Shown here: piece by piece, positions 34,424 through 44,354 of the stretch
Layout: the number at the start of each line of letters is the position of its first letter
How positions within the stretch are numbered: position 1 is the stretch's first letter
NCBI RefSeq assembly: GCF_005404815.1
Contig: NZ_BJDF01000001.1
Span: forward strand, 203,291 to 267,290
DNA length: 64,000 nucleotides
Direction of reading: 5' to 3'
Source: Companilactobacillus huachuanensis
Lineage (GTDB): Bacteria > Bacillota > Bacilli > Lactobacillales > Lactobacillaceae
Notes under the pieces: model-generated
Seen by the model: the letters and a program-made list of their open reading frames with translations, nothing else
Told to the model about the DNA's origin: nothing
Databases searched by the model: none
Program-made: the position numbers and the translations under genes

Positions 34424-37387
34424 ATGAAAAAAAGCAAGTCCCTCGTTATCACGAGTTTACTATTCAGTACAATGATTTTGAACCCAAGCGTCATTCAAGG
34501 AGTAATTGTCCAAGCTGATGCTAATAATCAAGTTCAGGTTACAAACACACAATCAACTGCTGAAACAAATCATCAAGAAGTTAATGATGCCAAAACAAAG
34601 ATGGTTACATTTCATCTATTGGTAGAAAATATTAACGGCAAAACAGAAGTTAAAAATTATCAGGTGGCAACTAAGCCTGATCAAAAGACTGTTACAGTTT
34701 CAGATTTAAATGAAGCACTTCATAATTTTTATAAATTAGCTGAAACAGATGCAACTAAAACTTATGAAATTGATTCAGACAAGGGTGAAGTTAAAGGCGA
34801 GATTGTTGCGTTTAATTCATTCATCGCTTCAACAACAAGAGAAATTGTTGTGAAGTATTTGGATTCAACTAATAATTCAAATAAAATTGCCGATTCATCA
34901 ATGATCGTTAAAAGAGATGTTTCAACTGTTTTAGGAAAAGATGCTCCAATGCCGCGTGGATATGTATTCAGTGGTACTAGACCTAAGGTATCAATTTCAA
35001 ACAATACAGTTACTATCAAAGTAAAACCAGCCAATAAAGAACAAGCCCATGAAGTAAGCAAATCGGATGTAATCGTTAAGTATGTTAATGACAAAGATCC
35101 AAAAGCTAAAGTTGCTGACGGTGTGATCAAAGATGTAGCTGATAATGCTACTTCAGTTTCCGCAGAACTAGTAACTGCACCAAAGGGTTATAAACTAGTT
35201 GCAGATCAAAAGTTTGCTGTTAGTTATGGTAAAGTGACAGTTCATATTGTGCCGGCTGAGACAGCTACTAAAGAAATTAATGTTAAGTACTTGGACTCAA
35301 CGGACAATACCAAGAAGTTTGCTGACGGTAAGATGACTGTTGCTAAGAATACTAAGAAGGTTGCACGTGAAACAGTTCCATTACCAGACGGTTATGAAAT
35401 CAGTGGTCGCAGATTGATCAGTATTAAGAATGGCCAAATTTTGGTTCATATCAAACCGGCCAAGAAGGTTGTGACGGCTGATACAACTAAAGAAATTACT
35501 ATCAAATACCTTGATTCAACAAATAACATGAATAAGCTTGCTGACGGCAAGATGACAGTTGATAAGCATACCAAAAAAGTTGCACATGAAACAGTTCCAT
35601 TGCCAGCAGGCTATGAAGTAAGTGCTCGTAGATTGATTGTGATTAAGAATGGTCAAATTTTAGTTCACGTTAAGCCAATTGGTTGGAATGCAGGACATGA
35701 AGTAAGTAAGTCAGATGTAACTGTTAAATATGTAAATGACAAGAATGCTAAAGATAAAATTACTGACGGTGTAATCAAGGATGTTAAAGATGATGCCACA
35801 TCAGTTGCAGCAGAATTAGTATCTGTACCTAAAGGTTATAAATTAGTAGCAGATCAAAAATTTGCGGTTAGTTATGGCAAAGTAACGGTTCATGTTGTTC
35901 CAGATACAACTAAAGAAATTACTGTTAAGTACCTTGATTCAACAGACAATACTAAAAAAATTGCTGACGGCAAGATGACAGTTGATAAGCATGCCAAAAA
36001 AGTCGCACATGAAACTGTTCCACTACCAGAAGGCTATGAAATTAGTGGTCGTAGATTAATCAGTATTAAAAACGGTCATATTTTGGCACATATCAAACCA
36101 ATTGGTTGGAATGCAAATCATGAAGCCAAAAAGTCAGATGTAACTGTTAAATATGTGAATGACAAGAATGCTAAAGATAAAATCACTGACGGTGTAATTA
36201 AAGATGTTGTTGATAGTGCCACATCAGTTTCAGCAGAATTAGTAAAAGCACCAAAGGGTTATAAACTAGTTGCAGATCAAAAGTTTGCTGTTAGTTATGG
36301 CAAAGTAACAGTTCATGTTGTTCCAGATACAACTAAAGAAATAACTGTTAAGTACCTTGATTCAACAAACAATATGAAAAAGATTCCTGATGGTAAGATG
36401 ACTGTTTCAAAAAATGCCAAGAAAGTTGCCCACGAAACAGTTCCAATGCCAGCCGGTTATCAAGTAAGCGCACGTAGATTGATCAAAATTAAAAAAGGTC
36501 AAATTTTTGTTCACGTCAAGCCAATCGGTTGGAATGCAGGACACGAAGTAAGCAAATCAGATGTTAATGATAAAGATACAAAGGTAAAAATTGCTGATGG
36601 TGTAATCAAAGATGTTAAAGATGACGCTACATCAGTTGCAGCAGAGTTAGTAACAGCACCAAAGGGTTATACATTAGTAGCAGACCAAAAATTTGCTGTT
36701 AGTTATGGCAGAGTAATCGTCCATGTTGTTCCAGAAAATACTACAGTAAAACCTGCTCCTGCAAAGCCGAGTAAGCATTCAGTAGCAACAACTTATACAA
36801 CTGCAGTTCATTTCGTTGATCACAAATCTGGCGATAAGGTTCATTCAACTAAAATTGTTGGTAAGCATGGTCAAAAGCATGAAGTAGCTTTACCAGAAAA
36901 GTATGATTTAGCAGCCGGTGAAACAAATAAGATTTCAACTGATAAAAAAAAACAATCAATCTCAATTAAAGTTATAAAAAAGGCAGTAGAAGGTACGATT
37001 ACAGAACACCGTACAACTTTATCAGTAGTTGGGAATGCACCGCTATATTCCAAAGAAGGTAAAGCTATGAGTGACCGTGCATTGGCACATAACTCTACTT
37101 GGTTTACAGATAAGAAACTTGTAGTTGAGGGAGCAACCTATCATCGAGTTTCTACAAATGAATGGGTGAAAGCTAGTGACGTGTATAGTTTTGTGACGGT
37201 TAATAAAACAATCAATACATCAGCTAAAACTGCCAAAGCTTTGTATGATACAAAAGGCAATATTATTAAAGATCGTGCACTAGCCGCTAGTTCATCTTGG
37301 TTCGCTGATCGTTCAGCAACAATTAATGGCAAGCAAATGTATCGTGTAGCTACTAATGAATGGGTGGCTGCTAGCGATTTAGTTTAA
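34424..37387 (+). CDS. Repeat-rich surface protein with C-terminal SLAP domains
   Basis: A 987-residue secreted protein with a signal peptide (MKKSKSLVITSLLFSTMIL, cleavage near VQA-DA). Two kinds of 65-75 residue modules alternate. One type has KYLDSTDNTKKIADGKMTV and ETVPLPEGYEISGRRLI. The other has VKYVNDKNAKDKITDGVIKD and PKGYKLVADQKFAVSYGKV. One copy near residue 707 has lost several residues (SKSDVNDKDTK). The C-terminus carries two S-layer-associated (SLAP) repeats (about 860-920 and 930-987, each with Y-x-K/T-x-G and NEWVxASD). These bind the wall non-covalently, and no LPxTG is present. An adhesin or stalk role is inferred. AGGAGAG precedes ATG. Confidence 0.85.
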   Translation: MKKSKSLVITSLLFSTMILNPSVIQGVIVQADANNQVQVTNTQSTAETNHQEVNDAKTKMVTFHLLVENINGKTEVKNYQVATKPDQKTVTVSDLNEALHNFYKLAETDATKTYEIDSDKGEVKGEIVAFNSFIASTTREIVVKYLDSTNNSNKIADSSMIVKRDVSTVLGKDAPMPRGYVFSGTRPKVSISNNTVTIKVKPANKEQAHEVSKSDVIVKYVNDKDPKAKVADGVIKDVADNATSVSAELVTAPKGYKLVADQKFAVSYGKVTVHIVPAETATKEINVKYLDSTDNTKKFADGKMTVAKNTKKVARETVPLPDGYEISGRRLISIKNGQILVHIKPAKKVVTADTTKEITIKYLDSTNNMNKLADGKMTVDKHTKKVAHETVPLPAGYEVSARRLIVIKNGQILVHVKPIGWNAGHEVSKSDVTVKYVNDKNAKDKITDGVIKDVKDDATSVAAELVSVPKGYKLVADQKFAVSYGKVTVHVVPDTTKEITVKYLDSTDNTKKIADGKMTVDKHAKKVAHETVPLPEGYEISGRRLISIKNGHILAHIKPIGWNANHEAKKSDVTVKYVNDKNAKDKITDGVIKDVVDSATSVSAELVKAPKGYKLVADQKFAVSYGKVTVHVVPDTTKEITVKYLDSTNNMKKIPDGKMTVSKNAKKVAHETVPMPAGYQVSARRLIKIKKGQIFVHVKPIGWNAGHEVSKSDVNDKDTKVKIADGVIKDVKDDATSVAAELVTAPKGYTLVADQKFAVSYGRVIVHVVPENTTVKPAPAKPSKHSVATTYTTAVHFVDHKSGDKVHSTKIVGKHGQKHEVALPEKYDLAAGETNKISTDKKKQSISIKVIKKAVEGTITEHRTTLSVVGNAPLYSKEGKAMSDRALAHNSTWFTDKKLVVEGATYHRVSTNEWVKASDVYSFVTVNKTINTSAKTAKALYDTKGNIIKDRALAASSSWFADRSATINGKQMYRVATNEWVAASDLV

Positions 37388-37450
37388 ATTTAATTTATTA
37401 ATCCTCCAATTAATCGCGCTTGATATAGATTACATTATTTATATAAAAAA

Positions 37451-37495
37451 ATCTCTAAACTGAATGATAAAATTTTCAGCTTAGAGGTTTTTTTA
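37451..37495. terminator. Bidirectional terminator
   Basis: ATCTCTAAACTGAA pairs with TTCAGCTTAGAGGT, with an A tract on the left and T7 on the right. It separates the surface protein gene from the convergent restriction gene. Confidence 0.8.
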
Positions 37496-37512
37496 TTGCG
37501 TTATAGTTTTTG

Positions 37513-38964
37513 CTAAATGTAATCCGTACTATTAATTAAGTTCATCATATATAGTCCCTTAATCCAAATATATTGTTGATACATTTGAATACCATTTAAG
37601 TTTAGAGTTTTATTTTTTGCATTAGAACCAGTACCACGAATGAAAAATGTGTAGTTACTGGACTTAGGCAAATTGTTTTGCATTTTTGGTAATTTAGTTT
37701 TAGGGGTGATCATTATCTGACCTTTTTTATTGTGCATCATTTCCATTTTGATGTCATCATTCCAAACCAATGTTCGAACTTTATCCCAAGTGATTTTTAG
37801 TTGAGATTGTAAAAGATTCTCATCCAGTGTTAATCGTTTAAATCCTTTAAAAATGGTGTCCAAAAGTGGAGTGTCTTTATCAGTTTCTCTAAAAACAATC
37901 AGCAAAATTGGATTTAAGAAGAAGTTATAGATATATGAGTTTTCGAAGTTCAATGATTTATCAGACCATTCATTAAAATCTATCGGTTCAAATTTCATAT
38001 CTTCAGTTCTTTTTTTCTTATTTGTTTGGACAACAGTTTTAGGGATGATGCCTAATTTATTAAAAGTATCAATATCTTTTAATTTACCTTTATCAGACCC
38101 GAACATTTTAACAATAAGTCTTTCAGCAATAGATTTATCCGGATTTTTATTAATTGTCATATTAAGTTCAATCGCAATTTGACGCATAGTTTTATCTTTA
38201 TATTTTATTGTAAAATCATGCAGCTTATGATCGAGCTCGGCATAACTATTAAAGGAGTTTTCGGCCTTGAGTGGTTCGAAATGAACTCCAAAATGTTCTT
38301 TAACTATGTTGGTCACCACCGTTCTTTTTAGTCTGAAACGTGGTCGATTGGGCCATTTCGGTGCGGTATCCATATACATCATCTGATTTCGAAGTTTAGA
38401 TATTTTAGGATACTCCGTATCGATATCATCCTTAGCAACGTTTCTTATAAAATTACGGACAATTAACCAATCATTTTTTAGTATTTCCTGATCTTGGTCG
38501 CTAAATTGATGAAATTGATATCCTTGAATGGTGAAATTCGCATATTCTGCAGCCGTTACCGTTTTATCAGAATCGTATAAATAGTAAACAAATAACGTAT
38601 GGGCCATTTTGTTCCAGAATTTAGATGTTCCAAAATCCTCATTAACAATTGTGTCAGGAGATACAGCTGTTATAGACATAGGTTCTTTAGCTTCAACCGA
38701 TTTCTTGTCCTTTTTAGAATATCTTATTCCAGTTGTTTTTAATTCGACAGGAATACCATCCACCAATAAATCAGCTTCTTGTTTAGTATCTGCTGGATAT
38801 TCTAGTACAGACTGTTCGATTACGTCTCCAGCTATCCCTGTTATTTTGGGTTTTGTTTTAGTTCTATCAAAGATATTATTTTTATCAACTTCACCAAGTG
38901 TTTTGCCTTTAGTCTTGTTAAGTATTTCTTCTAGTTTATTTTTTTTGAAAATATGGTCAGGCAT
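37513..38964 (-). CDS. Sau3AI/MutH-family type II restriction endonuclease
   Basis: A 483-residue nuclease similar in size to Sau3AI. The N-terminal MutH-like domain shows the catalytic pattern ADLLVDGIPVELKTT (Asp...Glu-x-Lys, about residues 84-97), so the active site looks intact. The C-terminal half (about 240-483, RQIAIELNMTINKNPDKS) resembles the second, non-catalytic MutH-like domain of Sau3AI. Family members cut at GATC, so GATC is the inferred target. GGGAG precedes the ATG. It is divergent from the C5 methyltransferase, its protecting partner. Confidence 0.88.
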   Translation of the reverse strand: MPDHIFKKNKLEEILNKTKGKTLGEVDKNNIFDRTKTKPKITGIAGDVIEQSVLEYPADTKQEADLLVDGIPVELKTTGIRYSKKDKKSVEAKEPMSITAVSPDTIVNEDFGTSKFWNKMAHTLFVYYLYDSDKTVTAAEYANFTIQGYQFHQFSDQDQEILKNDWLIVRNFIRNVAKDDIDTEYPKISKLRNQMMYMDTAPKWPNRPRFRLKRTVVTNIVKEHFGVHFEPLKAENSFNSYAELDHKLHDFTIKYKDKTMRQIAIELNMTINKNPDKSIAERLIVKMFGSDKGKLKDIDTFNKLGIIPKTVVQTNKKKRTEDMKFEPIDFNEWSDKSLNFENSYIYNFFLNPILLIVFRETDKDTPLLDTIFKGFKRLTLDENLLQSQLKITWDKVRTLVWNDDIKMEMMHNKKGQIMITPKTKLPKMQNNLPKSSNYTFFIRGTGSNAKNKTLNLNGIQMYQQYIWIKGLYMMNLINSTDYI

Positions 38965-39054
38965 ATATTACTCCCATTAAATTTAATTTGTATAATTACC
39001 ATACCATACTAAGATTTGATAAATGTTTTCCAAATACGTTTCGTAATATTACTA

Positions 39055-39105
39055 TGAAAGGGTCAAGGTAAAAAGGTTGATCCCTTTCAGAAATTAGTCT
39101 ATAAT
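39055..39105 (+). promoter_or_regulatory. Methyltransferase promoter with palindrome and GATC in the -35 box
   Basis: TTGATC (39077-39082), a 17-bp spacer and TATAAT (39100-39105) lie 65 bp before the methyltransferase start. The -35 box is inside the right arm of an 11-bp inverted repeat, TGAAAGGGTCA (39055-39065) with TGATCCCTTTCA (39078-39089). A GATC, the inferred target of the enzyme, lies in the -35 box itself. Confidence 0.55.
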
Positions 39106-39170
39106 TATGTACATTGAGAAATTAATTGAAAGATATATGGATACAAAAATATATATTTAGGGTGATAAGT

Positions 39171-40562
39171 ATGACTAACAAATTTAAAGTGTTTTCTATG
39201 TTTGATGGTGTTGGTGGATTTATTGTTGGTCTTAATCATGCCAATGAATCCGCGGGCAAAGATTTTTACAAAACAACTTATACTAATCAATTTGAACCAG
39301 GTAGAAAGTCGCAAGATGCCTTCGAAGTAGGCGAGTATAAGTATTCAACTGCCAATCATTGTAATACGGATATTATGAAAGTACCTGATTCATATTTTGA
39401 TGATATGAAAGATAATGGCGTGAATATGATTGTCGGAGGATTTCCCTGTCAAGACTATTCCGTTGCCAGATCTAAGAAATTTGAAAAGGGAATTGAAGGA
39501 AAGAAAGGTGTTCTTTTCTGGGAAATTATTCGTGCAGTAAAGCATATTCAACCTAAATATTTAATTCTTGAAAATGTGGATAGATTGTTAAAGAGCCCTT
39601 CAAGTCAACGTGGACGTGATTTCGCAATTATGTTAGCAGCATTTGATCAGCTGGATTATTCAGTAGAATGGCGTGTGATCAATGCCGCTGATTACGGACG
39701 CGCACAAAGACGACGTAGAGTTTATTTCTATGTTTATAGAAATGATTCTGGATGGGGTAAACATATAAGTGATACTTATTCTAAACCAGAGGATTTGAAT
39801 GATATTCTTGAATTAGATGGTCATACATATGACAAGTACATTTTTACTGATGGGTTGTTTGCAAGAAAATTTCCTATTAAAGGTGAACCATACAAGGGAA
39901 GAACTCATTCAGAGAAATTATCTATTGATTACACGAGAAATGATGATTCAGATTATATTTTGGATGTTTCTGATAATTTTACAGGTAAGATTTGGAATAC
40001 CGGTGTTATGAGATATGGTCAGTATTTTACAATTGATACAGAACCAATTAAAACTGATTCGGAAACACTAGGTGAAGTTGTCCAAAAGGCAAAAGATTAT
40101 TATATTCATAATTATGATGGTGGAGAGGCTGCCTATGAAGAATATATTGATAATTATGTATTAAAAGATGAAGCAAGAATAAAGAAATTTGAATATTTAC
40201 GTGGCCCTAAGAAATTAGAGAGAACGTCGGCTGACGGACATCAGTATACTTATTCCGAAGGTGGTATGAGTCCATTTGATTCACTAGATTTGCCAGGTAG
40301 AACAATGCTGACATCAGAGGGATCGGTCAACAGGTCGACACATTTACTTAAACAGAATGATAAATTTAGAATTATTACTCCTATTGAGGCAGAACTATTG
40401 CAGGATTTTCCACCTGATTGGACAAAGTATAAAAAAAATGCAGACGGTGATATTGTTGAAGTATCCGATCGGATGAGAATGTTCTTTATGGGTAATGCTT
40501 TAGTTACCACTGTTATTAAACGCATAGGTGAAGAATTAGCACTTATCGAAAAGAATTTGTAA
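39171..40562 (+). CDS. DNA (cytosine-5) methyltransferase
   Basis: A 463-residue C5-methyltransferase. Motif I is VFSMFDGVGGFIVGL, motif IV GGFPCQDYSVAR (catalytic Cys near residue 94), motif VI LILENVDRLL, motif VIII AQRRRRVYFY, and motif X near the C-terminus MFFMGNALVTTVI. The long variable region (about 210-370) carries the target recognition domain. Together with a Sau3AI-like nuclease it is inferred to modify GATC. The start is ATG 39171, where the conserved N-terminus begins. An in-frame extension to 39126 has no ribosome site. Confidence 0.94.
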   Translation: MTNKFKVFSMFDGVGGFIVGLNHANESAGKDFYKTTYTNQFEPGRKSQDAFEVGEYKYSTANHCNTDIMKVPDSYFDDMKDNGVNMIVGGFPCQDYSVARSKKFEKGIEGKKGVLFWEIIRAVKHIQPKYLILENVDRLLKSPSSQRGRDFAIMLAAFDQLDYSVEWRVINAADYGRAQRRRRVYFYVYRNDSGWGKHISDTYSKPEDLNDILELDGHTYDKYIFTDGLFARKFPIKGEPYKGRTHSEKLSIDYTRNDDSDYILDVSDNFTGKIWNTGVMRYGQYFTIDTEPIKTDSETLGEVVQKAKDYYIHNYDGGEAAYEEYIDNYVLKDEARIKKFEYLRGPKKLERTSADGHQYTYSEGGMSPFDSLDLPGRTMLTSEGSVNRSTHLLKQNDKFRIITPIEAELLQDFPPDWTKYKKNADGDIVEVSDRMRMFFMGNALVTTVIKRIGEELALIEKNL

Positions 40563-40608
40563 TAAATAGGACGTTAATGCCGTGTGGCGTTAACGTCCTA
40601 TTTATTAC
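40562..40608. terminator. Bidirectional terminator
   Basis: A near-perfect 20-bp stem (AATAAATAGGACGTTAA with its complement) lies between the convergent methyltransferase and vsr genes. Confidence 0.8.
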
Positions 40609-40621
40609 AAGCAAACAAATA

Positions 40622-41059
40622 CTACTGAGTACCGTCTCTATTTCTTATGAAGTACATAATTAGTTCAATACAATAATCGGTATTCTTTAGGGCCATCTTT
40701 TCCCAAAAGTGTAAAACATACCATCCGTTATCCTCGAGAAGTTTATCATCACGTTTATCGCGGGTCATATTTTCCTCGATTTTTTTTATCCAATATGCCT
40801 TATTACGTTTAAGATGATTTTTTTTATTGTCCCAATCATAACCGTGCCAGAATTCACCATCAATAAAAATGGCTATTTTATATTTTGTTATAGCAATATC
40901 AGGTGAACCAGGAAGCTCTCTATAATTTCTCCGGTATCTAATATTTCTATGCCATAATTGTGAGGCAATTATATTTTCAGCTGTACCACGTTTTAGATGA
41001 ACGTGAGACATTCTTTTTCTTGTGTTGTTGTCGGTATTATAGTGTTTTGGATGCTTCAT
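40622..41059 (-). CDS. vsr: Very-short-patch repair endonuclease
   Basis: A 145-residue Vsr nuclease that nicks at T-G mismatches arising when 5-methylcytosine deaminates, protecting genomes that carry a C5 methyltransferase. Visible motifs are GTAENIIASQLWHR, LPGSPDIAI (catalytic Asp) and FIDGEFWHGYDW. The start is ATG 41059 with AAGGA 5 nt upstream. The longer TTG reading from 41077 is less likely. Its presence beside the methyltransferase supports the C5 assignment. Confidence 0.92.
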   Translation of the reverse strand: MKHPKHYNTDNNTRKRMSHVHLKRGTAENIIASQLWHRNIRYRRNYRELPGSPDIAITKYKIAIFIDGEFWHGYDWDNKKNHLKRNKAYWIKKIEENMTRDKRDDKLLEDNGWYVLHFWEKMALKNTDYCIELIMYFIRNRDGTQ

Positions 41060-41136
41060 TTTTTCCTTAGTTACCAATTATTTAGGGTATAATTAAAACG
41101 ATTGTATTTTATTTACCAAATAGGGGGAAGAAGTTT

Positions 41137-42117
41137 GTGTCAGAAGAAGTCATTTTGCCATATATAAAAAAAATTATGAATGATGTAAATCATTTAAAGA
41201 AAAAAATGATTTATTTTAATGAAAGTCCGGTTGTATGTTACAGAGGAGAAAGCGCTGACTACGGGGAAACATCCTTAATGCCTTCAATATTTCGAAAGAT
41301 AAATGATAGTAATTTCTCTGATAGAAAACTTTTGGAATTGTTGAAGGATTATAACATTGTTAACTCTAAGGATGATTCAGATTTAACTAGAGCAATTGAG
41401 GGACAGCACTTTGCTCAATTGAGTAGGTTACTTGATATTACGTTCAGCATACTACCTGCTTTATATTTTTCAAGTGATGATAAAGATAAAGATGGCGTTG
41501 TATACTCTTTTGTCTTCCCAGAGTCCTTTTCACCGAACTCTAGTTATTTAAATGATTACTACTCCAGTATAGTAAATCATAAATTCTACCCTTATATAAG
41601 GGATTTTAAGGTAATATCACATAGTTATGAGAATGATAGAATCAAGTCTCAAGCGGGTGGCTTTTTAATGTTTTCAGGAACAAGTTTTGTTAAAATACCA
41701 AGTTTGTATTACGAGAAAACAATAATTAGTAAATCAGATAAGATAAAAATCAAATCAGAATTATCAGATTTTTTTAATGTTAATGAGGCAACGATATATC
41801 CGGAACGAGATAAAAGGGGTGCTTTGCTTGAGAAAAGATTAATCAATGGAGCAAATATAATTGATCCGGATGATAATGAATTTTTTAAAAATGAATTAAA
41901 TTACCATATTAATAAAATTCAATTAGAGGCATCATTGATGCAGAATGATTCTAAAGATAAAACTGTTAAAAGATTTATTCGGAAATCTAAAGAAGATATT
42001 GACAAATTTATTGATAAGAATAATAACCTGTCGATAGATTGCATCAATAAGAAAAGTTATGAAGAATTAAAAAATGAAGCTGATTCTAGGATGAACTTTA
42101 TAGAAAAAAATATATAA
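41137..42117 (+). CDS. FRG-domain protein
   Basis: A 326-residue protein with an FRG domain in the N-terminal half: VVCYRGESADYGETSLMPSI (about residue 28) and QHFAQLSRLLDITFSILPAL (about residue 90). FRG domains are found in bacterial defence and phage-related loci, and their activity is not well established. The C-terminal 120 residues are helical and lysine-rich. GTG 41137 has GGGGGAAG 6-8 nt upstream. It is first of a tight three-gene operon and is divergent from vsr across 77 bp. The base composition is very AT-rich compared with the housekeeping genes nearby, a sign of transfer. Confidence 0.82.
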   Translation: MSEEVILPYIKKIMNDVNHLKKKMIYFNESPVVCYRGESADYGETSLMPSIFRKINDSNFSDRKLLELLKDYNIVNSKDDSDLTRAIEGQHFAQLSRLLDITFSILPALYFSSDDKDKDGVVYSFVFPESFSPNSSYLNDYYSSIVNHKFYPYIRDFKVISHSYENDRIKSQAGGFLMFSGTSFVKIPSLYYEKTIISKSDKIKIKSELSDFFNVNEATIYPERDKRGALLEKRLINGANIIDPDDNEFFKNELNYHINKIQLEASLMQNDSKDKTVKRFIRKSKEDIDKFIDKNNNLSIDCINKKSYEELKNEADSRMNFIEKNI

Positions 42118-42140
42118 TCTTTCGGAGGGAAACAGACAGT

Positions 42141-44354
42141 ATGAGTAATACAATTAATATTATTAATTTGCTTAAGAATAAAGGATATATCGATGATGAA
42201 AATGATATCAGTAATAAGTCATATATTTGCGACAGTAAAGTTTTAGAACTAGAAAAACAAACAGATGATGATTTTTTTAAGTATTATTGTTGTGATTTCA
42301 CACAAATAGAAACGTTTGACAAGGATGATTTGTCCGATATTTTTAACTTGGTATATCAGCCGGAACACATAACTTTCTTATTTATGATATTTAAAAATAG
42401 AAATGATGAAATCTTTAGTCAGAATGATTTGATTAAAGGATGTAATAACGCTAAAGAGAAAAGGAAAATAAATGATTTATTTAATTTTAAAACATCAATA
42501 TATTCAGATAATAATGATAATCTAAAATTAAAAGTGGATCATGATGGAATAAACTATTTAGAATATGGTGTGAAAATCAAGTACGATGGGCTTGATTTTG
42601 ATTCGGAAATAAATTCAAAGGTATTTAATGTTTCGATGTTTGAATTACAACGACTTTTTAATGTTACAGGATCAAGTCTATTTGATTTGAATATAAGAAC
42701 GGGAATAGAGAATAAAAAGGCAGGAAAAGAATTAAAAGAAAATTTTAAAAGGTATTTGGAATTTGGAATTATAAATTATCCGGAATTTATTGATGAAAAA
42801 AATGAAATATTAGGAATTATTGGAAATCCTGATGGGGATGAAATGGAAGATTCTTACCCAGAACTGTTTTGGTTTTGTCATAATGGAATAAATATTTTTG
42901 TAAACAAGAAAAGTGAACATAGTGAAGAGGCAAATTATGTTAGTTTTAATCCTAATGAGGTGAGTGTGATAAATGGAGCTCAGACACTTACCAATTTTTT
43001 TAATGCTAAAGAGGAATTGATAAGTGATTTATCTAACTTGGAAGATTTGACTATTAATTCTCTTAATAGATGCATGGATAGTATATTAAAGAAAATAATT
43101 TTAAAAACAGTATTTATCTTTGGTGACAAAAAAATATCGAAGCAGATAACATGGGGATTGAATAATCAGATACCAATTAAAATAGAAGATTTTGAAGGTG
43201 CGTCAGACCTTGTTGATGAAATAAATAATAAACTTAAAAAATATCAAATGAAAATTTTAAGAACAGGGCAGGAAAATAATATTCTGACTACTTTTACTCC
43301 GTTGGAATTCGCAAAAAAAAGTCTTGCGATAGATAATAGACCAGGGAGAAGTAAAAACTTTAAAAAAAGTCAGAATAATATTGATGAAGTATTTGGAGAA
43401 GTTCTACATAAATTGAAGTCAGATGCTAGTGCTAAAAGATTCATAGACAATATTAATGTAACAATGGGAATCGACAAATGGTGGCGTGATAAGTCTAAAT
43501 CTGATGACGAAAAATCAAATATTATTCGGTATGGAAAAATTTATTTTCAGAGTTATGTAATTAATGACTTAAATAGTATAGATGATGAAGATGACTATCC
43601 ATTTGATGATTTAGATATAAAATATGATGAGTTTGAAAAGTATGCCCAAAATTTACATTTAGAAGCAAATGATTTTAAAACAGATGAAAAATTTGAGGAA
43701 ATCTTAAAACAATATAATACAGATAAAGAAGAAAACAAAAATAATGAAAATATAGAAGACACAATTAAGGAATTGAATGAATTTGTTAAGAATATGAAAA
43801 AGGAAAGTGCGTATCAGAATAATTATTCAACTTCATATTTAATAAAAAAATTCTATGATAATAATAAAATAAAAATTGGCTATTTTCGAACCATTCCATT
43901 TCAAAATGGAAATGTCAAAGAAAGTTTTCCATTGCCAAATTCCAGTTTTGATGAACTATATAAGAGGGACGGATACAATGAGAATGATAATTATCTTCCG
44001 TTCAATAAATCAAATTTTTTTAGTCAATTGAAAAGAGAGTATCCGATATTCATTATTTACTATAGCAATAATTTAAAAATTAATAATATAGAATATATGA
44101 AAATGTTTTCCCTTAATCCTAATAAAAGTGAAAGTCTTGGAGAATCAGTATATTATAAAACGATAGATGCATTTAAAAAAGGTGATATAAAGGAATTTCC
44201 TAAGGTAAGCGATCATAAAAAATTTCATGTAAGGCCAAAAGCAAGGAATGGTAACGATACATTCGAATTTACTGATGGGACTGAGATTACCAAAAGAACA
44301 TTTTGGGCAAATTCAGAATACATACAGGAGCTGATAGAATCGAAAAAAGAATAG
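42141..44354 (+). CDS. AIPR-family (abortive infection phage resistance) protein
   Basis: A 737-residue protein with the AIPR core at about residues 245-420. The typical stretch is FWFCHNGINIFVNK followed by EVSVINGAQTLTNFF, then FIFGDKKISKQITWGLNNQI. AIPR proteins were named for phage-resistance loci and are often beside C5 methyltransferases and Vsr. The biochemical activity is unresolved. The C-terminal 300 residues are charged and AT-rich coded, and I cannot assign them. GGAGGG precedes ATG. It starts 23 bp after the FRG gene and overlaps the next gene by up to 52 nt. Confidence 0.85.
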   Translation: MSNTINIINLLKNKGYIDDENDISNKSYICDSKVLELEKQTDDDFFKYYCCDFTQIETFDKDDLSDIFNLVYQPEHITFLFMIFKNRNDEIFSQNDLIKGCNNAKEKRKINDLFNFKTSIYSDNNDNLKLKVDHDGINYLEYGVKIKYDGLDFDSEINSKVFNVSMFELQRLFNVTGSSLFDLNIRTGIENKKAGKELKENFKRYLEFGIINYPEFIDEKNEILGIIGNPDGDEMEDSYPELFWFCHNGINIFVNKKSEHSEEANYVSFNPNEVSVINGAQTLTNFFNAKEELISDLSNLEDLTINSLNRCMDSILKKIILKTVFIFGDKKISKQITWGLNNQIPIKIEDFEGASDLVDEINNKLKKYQMKILRTGQENNILTTFTPLEFAKKSLAIDNRPGRSKNFKKSQNNIDEVFGEVLHKLKSDASAKRFIDNINVTMGIDKWWRDKSKSDDEKSNIIRYGKIYFQSYVINDLNSIDDEDDYPFDDLDIKYDEFEKYAQNLHLEANDFKTDEKFEEILKQYNTDKEENKNNENIEDTIKELNEFVKNMKKESAYQNNYSTSYLIKKFYDNNKIKIGYFRTIPFQNGNVKESFPLPNSSFDELYKRDGYNENDNYLPFNKSNFFSQLKREYPIFIIYYSNNLKINNIEYMKMFSLNPNKSESLGESVYYKTIDAFKKGDIKEFPKVSDHKKFHVRPKARNGNDTFEFTDGTEITKRTFWANSEYIQELIESKKE

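Noticed and set aside
38609..38980. 123-codon plus-strand open frame opposite the Sau3AI-like gene
   Set aside because: A shadow of the real gene on the other strand. Its serine-rich, low-complexity translation is typical of antisense frames.
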